Assembly (NCBI GenBank): GCA_008086245.1
Contig: VSIX01000097.1
Location: 1 to 19,484, forward strand
DNA length: 19,484 nt
Direction: 5' to 3'
Source of the DNA: Candidatus Mcinerneyibacterium aminivorans
GTDB taxonomy: Bacteria > Macinerneyibacteriota > Macinerneyibacteria > Macinerneyibacteriales > Macinerneyibacteriaceae
The position numbers and the translations under genes were made by a program. Positions 7,932 through 14,164 of this stretch are shown piece by piece (the stretch's first letter is position 1; every line of letters begins with the position of its first letter). Under the pieces are notes generated by a model. That model saw only the letters and a list, made by a program, of their open reading frames with translations, had not been told where the DNA came from and did not search any database.

Positions 7932-8780
7932 CTATTCATTTAAATTAATAACAACATCACACGGCATACCGGGTTTTAATATTTTATCTTCATTTTCAAC
8001 TTTTATTTTTACTTTAAATACCTGCTTTACACGATCTTCTTTGGTTTGAACATTTTTGGGAGTAAATTCAGCTTCTTCAGCAATATGATAAATTTTACCG
8101 GCAAATTTTCTATCCGGATAAGTATCTGAATACACACCAGCTTCACCACCAATTTTAATTTTTCCAAGATCTTTCTCCGGCACATATATATAAACTTCCA
8201 GCTTTTGTAAATCAGAAATTGTATAAAGAACAGCTCCTTTGGAAATCAGTTCTCCACGCTCATACATTTTTTCTGTAATTGTCCCATCAACAGGTGCCTG
8301 TACTGTACAATCATCTATTTGTTTTTTTATTATTTCAATTTCTTTTTTTGTCTTATTCAAATTAGCTCCTGCTATTCTATAGTTCGATTTAGCATTAATA
8401 TAGTGGTTTTCTGCTTCATCAAACCTGTTTTCGGAAACACTTTCCTCATTATATAAATTTTCTACTCTTCGGTAATTTTTTTCTGCCGTCTCAAAAGCTT
8501 TTTCTGCACTTTTTAATTGCTCCTTTTTTCCAATTAAGGCTGATTTTGCCCTTTCCAGCTTTAAATCCAGGATTTCATGTTCTATTGACAATAATCTATC
8601 ATTTTTTTCAACCTTATCTCCTTCATTTTTAAATACCTCTATTATTTCTCCTGTAGCCCGGGAACTGACATCTACCTGGTTGGCTTCAATAGTGCCCGAA
8701 TATTCAAGCGTTTGGTTCTTTCCGCATGAGATTAAAAATATTACAATTATGAAAATAAAAATAAATTTAATTTTTCTCAT
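7932..8780 (-). CDS. HlyD/YbhG-type membrane-fusion lipoprotein
   Basis: The 282-residue periplasmic adaptor has a lipobox (FLISC, Cys19), so it should be lipid-anchored and cross the periplasm. A split biotinyl-lipoyl-like domain flanks a helical hairpin: residues about 30-66 contain SSRATGEIIEV and EGDKVEKNDRL, and the second half at about 155-190 contains VQAPVDGTITE. The hairpin (about 70-150) is a predicted coiled coil for docking to TolC. EEAEFTPKNVQTKEDR (residues about 233-248) is a motif I recall from YbhG-type adaptors. It sits between the TetR gene (8-base gap) and the first ATPase gene (9-base gap), with AGGAGG as ribosome-binding site. Together with the ABC subunits and TolC it completes a tripartite pump. 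Confidence 0.9.
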   Translation of the reverse strand: MRKIKFIFIFIIVIFLISCGKNQTLEYSGTIEANQVDVSSRATGEIIEVFKNEGDKVEKNDRLLSIEHEILDLKLERAKSALIGKKEQLKSAEKAFETAEKNYRRVENLYNEESVSENRFDEAENHYINAKSNYRIAGANLNKTKKEIEIIKKQIDDCTVQAPVDGTITEKMYERGELISKGAVLYTISDLQKLEVYIYVPEKDLGKIKIGGEAGVYSDTYPDRKFAGKIYHIAEEAEFTPKNVQTKEDRVKQVFKVKIKVENEDKILKPGMPCDVVINLNE

Positions 8781-8788
8781 AATTCCTC

Positions 8789-9394
8789 CTATAAATTTAT
8801 ATCAATATTTTTTTTATCTTTTAATAAACCATTGAAAAATATTTCCACAAACTGAACCACATTTTTTTTTATTGAATAATTAGATTTATAAATAAAATCT
8901 GCATCTGTAACTATTTTTATATTTTGATAAAAAAGCTCGCTAATAAAATCCTCATCAATATCTTCCTTAACATATCCCTCTTTTTTCCCGCAGTTAATTA
9001 TCGATGAAAACAGTTTAAGAATATTATTTTTTCTATGGTGTTCTATTATCTTCCATATATCGGGATGATTTTTTTGAACATCTTCTATGAATACTTCATT
9101 CAAATCAAATAGAAATCTGCTCGCAAAATTTATCCATCTTTCAATTTTACCGAAAAAATCGAGATTATCATTTTGAGAGATACTATTAACTTTCCCTGTT
9201 ACCGTTTTCAAGAAAGACAATATAGCTTCCTTTTGAAGTTCATTTTTGCTATCAAAATAGTTATATATGGTTTTTTTACTAACACCTGCATGATCTGCTA
9301 TTTCTTTTACGGTTACTTTGCTGATACTGTATCTCATGAATAAATACTGTGAGGCTTCAATTATTTTCACCCTTTTTCCTTTTTTAGCTTCCAT
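8789..9394 (-). CDS. TetR-family repressor of the efflux operon
   Basis: I start this 201-residue protein at the ATG ending at 9394, because AAGGGGG lies five bases before it. An in-frame GTG at 9412 would add six residues, but its ribosome-binding site is poor. The N-terminal helix-turn-helix (about 30-47, KEIADHAGVSKKTIYNYF) is classic TetR, and the rest is a helical ligand-binding domain of usual size. It is the first gene of the pump operon, with its own near-consensus promoter upstream, so it very probably represses itself and the six pump genes until a substrate-like ligand binds. E. coli ybhGFSR is likewise controlled by a TetR member, CecR. I found no clear operator palindrome. Confidence 0.9.
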   Translation of the reverse strand: MEAKKGKRVKIIEASQYLFMRYSISKVTVKEIADHAGVSKKTIYNYFDSKNELQKEAILSFLKTVTGKVNSISQNDNLDFFGKIERWINFASRFLFDLNEVFIEDVQKNHPDIWKIIEHHRKNNILKLFSSIINCGKKEGYVKEDIDEDFISELFYQNIKIVTDADFIYKSNYSIKKNVVQFVEIFFNGLLKDKKNIDINL

Positions 9395-9451
9395 TTCAAC
9401 CCCCCTTATCACTATTTACACTATTATGGTTTATTTAGTTTCCTTAAATGT

Positions 9452-9480
9452 AATATAATAACATGTATGCCATTTGTCAA
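9452..9480 (-). promoter_or_regulatory. Near-consensus sigma70 promoter of the efflux operon
   Basis: On the minus strand a perfect -35 TTGACA (9475-9480) is followed after exactly 17 bp by TATATT (9452-9457). Transcription would start near 9445, about 50 bases before the TetR start. A strong promoter in front of an autoregulated repressor fits the TetR pattern. The operator is presumably within or just downstream of it, but I see no clean inverted repeat. Confidence 0.75.
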
Positions 9481-9514
9481 GTCAATTTCCAAATGTATTT
9501 TTAAGAAAAATATA

Positions 9515-9919
9515 TTAATCGATTATAGAAAATTCTCCTGTATCGGATGAATATTCTATTTTAATATTTGACATTTTTGTTCCGCTTTTTCCTGACGCCA
9601 GTATTATTATATACTCTTCAGAATTTGTATTTTTGGTTATTGAAAAATCCCAGAGATTCCTTATTTTTTTATCGATACTCACATCTAAATTTTGTTTAAT
9701 CTCATCAATGTCAGAGCTTGCAAAATAACTATTATGAATTTGATAATATTTTTTCTCCGCCAGTCTCATCTGTGCGATGTAATTTTTAACCTCGCTTACA
9801 TCAGCCTGCCGGATATAATTCATATATAAAGGTAATCCAAGGGCTACCAGTATTCCAACAATAACAATCACAGTTAAAACTTCCAGCAAAGAAAAACCTG
9901 ATAAGTTTTTATTGAACAT
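9515..9919 (-). CDS. Type IV prepilin-like protein
   Basis: The 134-residue product has a short basic leader MFNKNLSG followed by FSLLEVLTVIVIVGILVALG. This is the prepilin peptidase site (cleavage after Gly8, mature Phe1) with the conserved Glu5 of the mature protein. The hydrophobic helix is followed by RQADVSEVKNYIAQMRLAEKKYY, typical of type IVa pilins and type II secretion pseudopilins, and a small C-terminal beta region. There are no cysteines, so no disulfide-bonded D-region. A GGGGAGG ribosome-binding site precedes the ATG, and TATAAT at 9971-9976 may be its -10. No prepilin peptidase, assembly ATPase or secretin gene is nearby, so this is an orphan. Whether it is a major pilin, minor pilin or pseudopilin cannot be told. 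Confidence 0.85.
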   Translation of the reverse strand: MFNKNLSGFSLLEVLTVIVIVGILVALGLPLYMNYIRQADVSEVKNYIAQMRLAEKKYYQIHNSYFASSDIDEIKQNLDVSIDKKIRNLWDFSITKNTNSEEYIIILASGKSGTKMSNIKIEYSSDTGEFSIID

Positions 9920-10287
9920 GCTTCCCTACCTCCCCACCATTAGGTAAATACATTATGTTTAATTAATTATATTATACTTTTATAAAATTCAAAGACCTTT
10001 TTTAAATTTTTATTGTCATATCTTAAAACAGATTTAATATTATAAAATTATACCAAGTAAAAGAATTCTTAGCAAGCGAGTGAAAAGGTCATTACGAGGA
10101 AGCAAGCCTTACGGCGATTGTCGATTTAGAATTTTCAATTGCCGATTATAAAAATTAATAATCATAAAAAAATGAGATTTAAATGTTTTTCTCATACTTA
10201 TACTCATACTTATACTAAAACTCTCATTAGAGATTTTTTAAATTCTCCATTTTTTAATCGCAATTATAAAAATTATTTTAATAATTT
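9920..10287. other. Gene-free gap with repeat fragments
   Basis: No coding region is visible. The gap holds a likely -10 for the prepilin gene (9971-9976) and a more GC-rich patch at 10072-10130. That patch contains GTCATTACGAGG and ACGGCGATTG, which resembles a common intergenic repeat type (GTCATTGCGAGG...GCAATC), here degenerate. There is also a tandem 12-mer (10191-10214), and an AATGAGA/TCTCATA inverted pair near 10171-10196. At its right edge it includes most of the hairpin that ends the CoA-disulfide reductase gene. Confidence 0.5.
10191..10214. repeat. Two tandem copies of a 12-mer
   Basis: CTCATACTTATA occurs twice head to tail with no mismatch, then CTAAAACTCTC breaks the pattern. 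It is a simple-sequence repeat of no evident function. Confidence 0.6.
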
Positions 10288-10289
10288 TT
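10268..10289 (-). terminator. AT-only hairpin at the end of the CoA-disulfide reductase gene
   Basis: AAAAATTAT (10268-10276) and ATAATTTTT (10281-10289) form a 9-bp stem with a four-base loop, overlapping the stop codon. On the minus strand it ends in T-rich sequence. The stem has no G-C pair, so it would be a weak terminator. Confidence 0.4.
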
Positions 10290-12024
10290 ACAACCTATGA
10301 GCTTCTTCCGGAGTTTCTATTGTTTCCATTTTAGCCCGGGCTTTTGTAGCATCCTCATCAACCACTTCATATTTATCCTTTTGATATTCAAGGTACATTT
10401 TATACCCACCGGATAGATTTAATAAATTATCAAATCCGTGCTGTTTTAATATTCTATATCCAAGATAACCTCTTAAACCTATTGCACAGAATACCACAGT
10501 TTCTTTATTTTTATCAAGCTCATCCAGATTATCCCGTAGTGAATTAAGCGGTATGTGTATGGCATTTTTTATTGTACCAAGTTCTCTTAATTCTTCAGGC
10601 TCTCTTACATCTATTAGCTGAATATTTTCTTTTTCATCAAGCTCATCGCAGCAAATTGTATCCATTGTGTCGGTAAGAATATTTTCAGAAATAAACCCAG
10701 CCATATTAACCGGATCTTTAGCTGAACCAAAAGGCGGTGCATACGCCAAATCAATATCTTTTAAATCATGCACCTTTTTTTCAAATCTTATAGCAGTTGC
10801 AAGCACATCCAACCTTTTATCTACATCCTTATACCCAACTGCCTGGGCTCCATATAATTTCCCATCATCTTTTGAAAAGAGCAGTTTAATAGTCATAGGA
10901 ATCGCTCCGGGATAATATCCTGCATGATTTTTGGAAATTGTATATGATTTTTCATAATCGATACCGTAATCCTGTAATTGTTTTTCATTTAAACCTGTTG
11001 ATCCCACGGTTAGTTCAAAAACTTTTGCTATAGCTGTACCCTGAGAACCATTAAATTTTTCATTGCGTCCCGCAATATTGTTTGCTACTATTCTGCCCTG
11101 TTTATTGGCAGGACCGGCAAGAGGAATATAAGTTTCTTTTTCCAGTATCGGATTTTTCACCTCTATTGCATCTCCAAGAGCGAAAATACTAACATCCGAT
11201 GTTTTCAAATACTCATCGACTTTTATTCCCCCAAGCTTTCCAATTTCAAGCCCTGCATCTTCAGCCAGCTTTGTATTAGGAGTAACTCCGGCAGCCAAAA
11301 CTATAAAATCGGCTGATATATTGTCACAATTTGACAGTTCAACTACTTTCTTCCCTGCTACATCATCAATGGCTTCCACACGGCTGCCCAGAAATAAATT
11401 CACACCTTTCATTCGCAAATGATTATGTGCCTGTGCAAGCATCTCCTTATCCAGAGAAGTTAAAATTTGATTTTCCATTTCTACAACCGAAACATTGATT
11501 CCCCTGTGGGTTAAATTTTCTGCCATTTCAATTCCAATATATCCGGCACCTATAACAACTGCTCTTCGGGGTTTTTTATTAGCAATAAATTTATTTATCC
11601 GATCCGTATCAGGAATATTTCTCAGGGTGAAAACTCTTTCTCCATTGATTCCTTTTACCGGAGGTTTAGTAGGCTCCGCTCCCGGTGACAGTACAAGAAT
11701 ATCATAGCTTTCTTCATATTTTTCATCATTGTTCAAATCCATTACAGTTATTTTCTTATTTTTTCTATCAATATCAATTACTTCATTTTTAATTCTTACA
11801 TCAATTTTGAATCTGTTCTTCATAGCCTCAGGTGTTTGTACCAGCAAATCTTCCCTATTTTTTATCACTCCACCTATATGATAGGGTAATCCACAATTCG
11901 CAAAAGATATATGCTCTCCTTTTTCAAGCATTACTATTTCGATATTTTCATCCAACCTTCTTAATCGTGCTGCAGTGCTGGCACCCCCTGCAACTCCTCC
12001 TACAATAACAACTTTTTTATTCAT
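10288..12024 (-). CDS. CoA-disulfide / polysulfide reductase with C-terminal rhodanese domain
   Basis: The 578-residue flavoprotein begins with an FAD-binding fold (GGVAGG, 9-14) and the single redox cysteine of CoA-disulfide reductases (FANCGLPY, Cys44). An NAD(P)H site follows (GAGYIGIEMAE, 159-169), then the second FAD motif ALGDA (282-286). The dimerisation domain has HAGYYPGA (368-375) and LAYAPPFG (426-433). The C-terminal rhodanese domain (about 455-550) has active-site Cys513 in FCAIGLRGY. This is the CoADR-RHD/Npsr architecture, known to reduce CoA disulfide, CoA persulfide or polysulfide with NAD(P)H in the cytoplasm. All catalytic cysteines are present. A perfect AAGGAGG precedes the ATG. 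It appears to stand alone, with about 120 bp separating it from the upstream operon. Confidence 0.92.
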   Translation of the reverse strand: MNKKVVIVGGVAGGASTAARLRRLDENIEIVMLEKGEHISFANCGLPYHIGGVIKNREDLLVQTPEAMKNRFKIDVRIKNEVIDIDRKNKKITVMDLNNDEKYEESYDILVLSPGAEPTKPPVKGINGERVFTLRNIPDTDRINKFIANKKPRRAVVIGAGYIGIEMAENLTHRGINVSVVEMENQILTSLDKEMLAQAHNHLRMKGVNLFLGSRVEAIDDVAGKKVVELSNCDNISADFIVLAAGVTPNTKLAEDAGLEIGKLGGIKVDEYLKTSDVSIFALGDAIEVKNPILEKETYIPLAGPANKQGRIVANNIAGRNEKFNGSQGTAIAKVFELTVGSTGLNEKQLQDYGIDYEKSYTISKNHAGYYPGAIPMTIKLLFSKDDGKLYGAQAVGYKDVDKRLDVLATAIRFEKKVHDLKDIDLAYAPPFGSAKDPVNMAGFISENILTDTMDTICCDELDEKENIQLIDVREPEELRELGTIKNAIHIPLNSLRDNLDELDKNKETVVFCAIGLRGYLGYRILKQHGFDNLLNLSGGYKMYLEYQKDKYEVVDEDATKARAKMETIETPEEAHRL

Positions 12025-12145
12025 AAAAACCTCCTTAATTACTTTCTTAAATAGAGAGTATCAAACATATGTTCATAACTCAAGAAGTATTTTTAGAAAC
12101 TGAGGATTTACTAATAATTTGATTAACTACTGAATAGCCCGGATT

Positions 12146-12910
12146 TTAAAATCTTATTGACAGGCAGCTAACTCCTCCATCAAGCTTTCTGAATTCAGAT
12201 ACATCAACAGTTAAAACCTCATATCCGGCATCTTCAACAAGCTTTTTTGTTTCCGGGTATCCCCCGGGCATAATTACTTTATTATTTACCCAGATGCTAT
12301 TAGCCGCATATTCCTCATTTCCGGGAACCTCAAGAAGATTGAAACTTTTGAATGCAGGGTGATTTACAAAATCTTTAGTAGCTAAAATATTATTGTTTTT
12401 TAAATAGGAAATCCCTGTTTTTAAATGAAGATAATTTTTCACCTTAATTTGTGAACCGCTGTATCCATATTTATTTAGAATATTAATAAGTTGCTCAGCA
12501 CCTTCTTCGTTTGTTCTTTTAGATAACCCAATGTAAAAATGATTATCCACCCTCATTACATCTCCACCATCAAGGGTTCCTGGCTTTTTAATATATTCTA
12601 TTGAATTATAATATTTTTTAAGTTCACTTTCTACTTCACCAATTTCACCCTTCCTGCTTTTGGTGCCGGGGTTAGTTATAACAGCACATTTTTCAGTAAC
12701 AACTGCCGTATCCTCAACAAAACAGCTGTCGGGGTATTTTTCCTGTTTTGCCAATCTTGATATCATACTAACATTACAGCGACCTAAAGCCTTCACATAT
12801 TCTTCATGCTGCTTTAAAGCTTTAGAATAAATTGGTTTCTCATCCTGATTTGATGATATACCATTTATCATCGATTCCGGGGGTACCTTAACAATAACTT
12901 TATTAAACAT
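12146..12910 (-). CDS. Dimethylarginine dimethylaminohydrolase (DDAH)-like amidinohydrolase
   Basis: The 254-residue protein belongs to the guanidino-modifying (pentein) superfamily. Visible catalytic elements are FVEDTAV (64-70), LDGGDV (113-118), GLSKRTN (128-134), LHLKTG with His162, and Cys249 near the C-terminus in GGVSCLS. The family hydrolyses N-methylated arginine to citrulline and methylamines through a Cys-His-acid triad in the cytoplasm. His162 and Cys249 fall at the numbers I recall for Pseudomonas DDAH, but the acid is Asp114 in LDGGD, as I recall for mammalian DDAH, rather than Glu. Arginine deiminase is less likely, since the protein is too short. It is the last gene of a four-gene operon, 22 bases after the acetyltransferase, with GAGAGG as ribosome-binding site. 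The true substrate is inferred from the family only. Confidence 0.82.
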   Translation of the reverse strand: MFNKVIVKVPPESMINGISSNQDEKPIYSKALKQHEEYVKALGRCNVSMISRLAKQEKYPDSCFVEDTAVVTEKCAVITNPGTKSRKGEIGEVESELKKYYNSIEYIKKPGTLDGGDVMRVDNHFYIGLSKRTNEEGAEQLINILNKYGYSGSQIKVKNYLHLKTGISYLKNNNILATKDFVNHPAFKSFNLLEVPGNEEYAANSIWVNNKVIMPGGYPETKKLVEDAGYEVLTVDVSEFRKLDGGVSCLSIRF

Positions 12911-12932
12911 AATTTAATCCTCTCTCTTTTTT

Positions 12933-14162
12933 TTAAAATCCCCAATCCGGAGCCGGTTCGGGAATGAATTTAGAAGTATAATCTAATTTTTTTATTAGAT
13001 TATTGTTTGCTTTAAATTTATCAGTCAGCATAATAATTTCCGGTTTATGTGCACCGATCCACCATCTGGTAAAACCATTTACGCTGGTTTCAAGGGTTTC
13101 TAAATCTTCATCAAAACCTTTTTCAACAAAAGATTTTTCTCCAATATGAACTTTATATTTTCCTCCGATACCTTTCCATCCGGAATTAACATCCTCCAGA
13201 TATTTTTCTATCGGATCTTCAATCAGTAAATTAAAACTATAATTAACTTCCGGTATTTTTATTGCTTCAATACATTTTTCTAAATCTAGTATCCTGAACT
13301 GATAATATGAAAAAGCCTTTATCGTGTTTTCATATTTTCCTTCTTCGGTTAACTTATGATGAAAGATAGGTTTTTTTAGAAATTCCTGAAACTGTATATC
13401 GGGTGGTTCTCTTAAAGATATCAATTTGATTTGATCCTCAAAACTTTTCAAGATGCCCAGTAATTCAACAAATTCATTATAATTTTTATAAGCCATCCAG
13501 CTAACATTAAGGGGTTTATTCATTTTGCCCTTTCCCCTCAAACATATATGATGTTTAATTTCATTGTCATCTGCAAAACCAAGAATTAAAATTTCATCCG
13601 ATTTATATTTTAATTCCGCACGGGTGTAGACTTCCGGCAGATTGCAGGATCCATGTAATCTTTTCCGGTGAGTTTTGGATTTATGAATTTTTTTATAATC
13701 ATCAATACTGAATCTCCTGTAGTTTTTATTCTTTATCCTAATATTCAAAGATTCAGGGGTAAATTTTAAATAATGATGATAACCAATACTTGAAAATCCG
13801 AGTTTGTTATAAAAGCCCTGCTCAAAAATAGTTAATCCTGAAACTGCCATCCCCTTGTCAGCATCGTCTGCAAGTTTTTTAGCTGTAAGCTTACTTGCAA
13901 TTCCTTTTTTTCTCGCAATTAAACTTGTAGTCACTCCTGTTACTACTGACAATCCAAGATTTTCATTCAAATATTTGATATCACCTTCGGTCGAAACAAC
14001 CAGGGATTCTACCTGATTATCTATTTCGGCAACAATGCCCCCGAGTTTTTTTAGTTCAAGCTCCATTGCTTCTTTATCATCTTTTCCCACCCAGCCACAT
14101 TCATTCCATATTCTAAAACAATTTTCAAAATCTTTTTTATGTTGATATTTCCTTATTTTCAT
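12933..14162 (-). CDS. Eis-like GNAT N-acetyltransferase
   Basis: The 409-residue protein has an N-terminal GNAT domain. VVTGVTTSLIARKKGIASKL (73-92) includes the acetyl-CoA pyrophosphate loop, and FEQGFYNKLGF (113-123) is the conserved C-terminal GNAT motif. The remaining 280 residues match the length expected for a second GNAT-like domain plus the SCP2-like C-terminal domain of Eis/COG4552 proteins. The protein ends in PDWGF; in mycobacterial Eis the free carboxylate of the C-terminal Phe is reported to be catalytic, so the ending is notable. Family members acetylate aminoglycosides or protein lysines, but the substrate here is unknown. The start is two bases after the Rad50-like stop, with GGAG inside that gene's last codons, so the two are coupled. 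Confidence 0.82.
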   Translation of the reverse strand: MKIRKYQHKKDFENCFRIWNECGWVGKDDKEAMELELKKLGGIVAEIDNQVESLVVSTEGDIKYLNENLGLSVVTGVTTSLIARKKGIASKLTAKKLADDADKGMAVSGLTIFEQGFYNKLGFSSIGYHHYLKFTPESLNIRIKNKNYRRFSIDDYKKIHKSKTHRKRLHGSCNLPEVYTRAELKYKSDEILILGFADDNEIKHHICLRGKGKMNKPLNVSWMAYKNYNEFVELLGILKSFEDQIKLISLREPPDIQFQEFLKKPIFHHKLTEEGKYENTIKAFSYYQFRILDLEKCIEAIKIPEVNYSFNLLIEDPIEKYLEDVNSGWKGIGGKYKVHIGEKSFVEKGFDEDLETLETSVNGFTRWWIGAHKPEIIMLTDKFKANNNLIKKLDYTSKFIPEPAPDWGF

Positions 14163-14164
14163 AA

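Noticed and set aside
7932-9394. RND-type efflux adaptor and regulator
   Set aside because: No RND pump gene is present; the adjacent ABC ATPases and ABC-2 permeases show this is a YbhGFSR-type pump.
9421-9451. TetR operator
   Set aside because: I looked for an inverted repeat around the promoter and leader; only an AATAGTG/ATAGTGA direct repeat (about 9407-9423) and short chance dyads are present.
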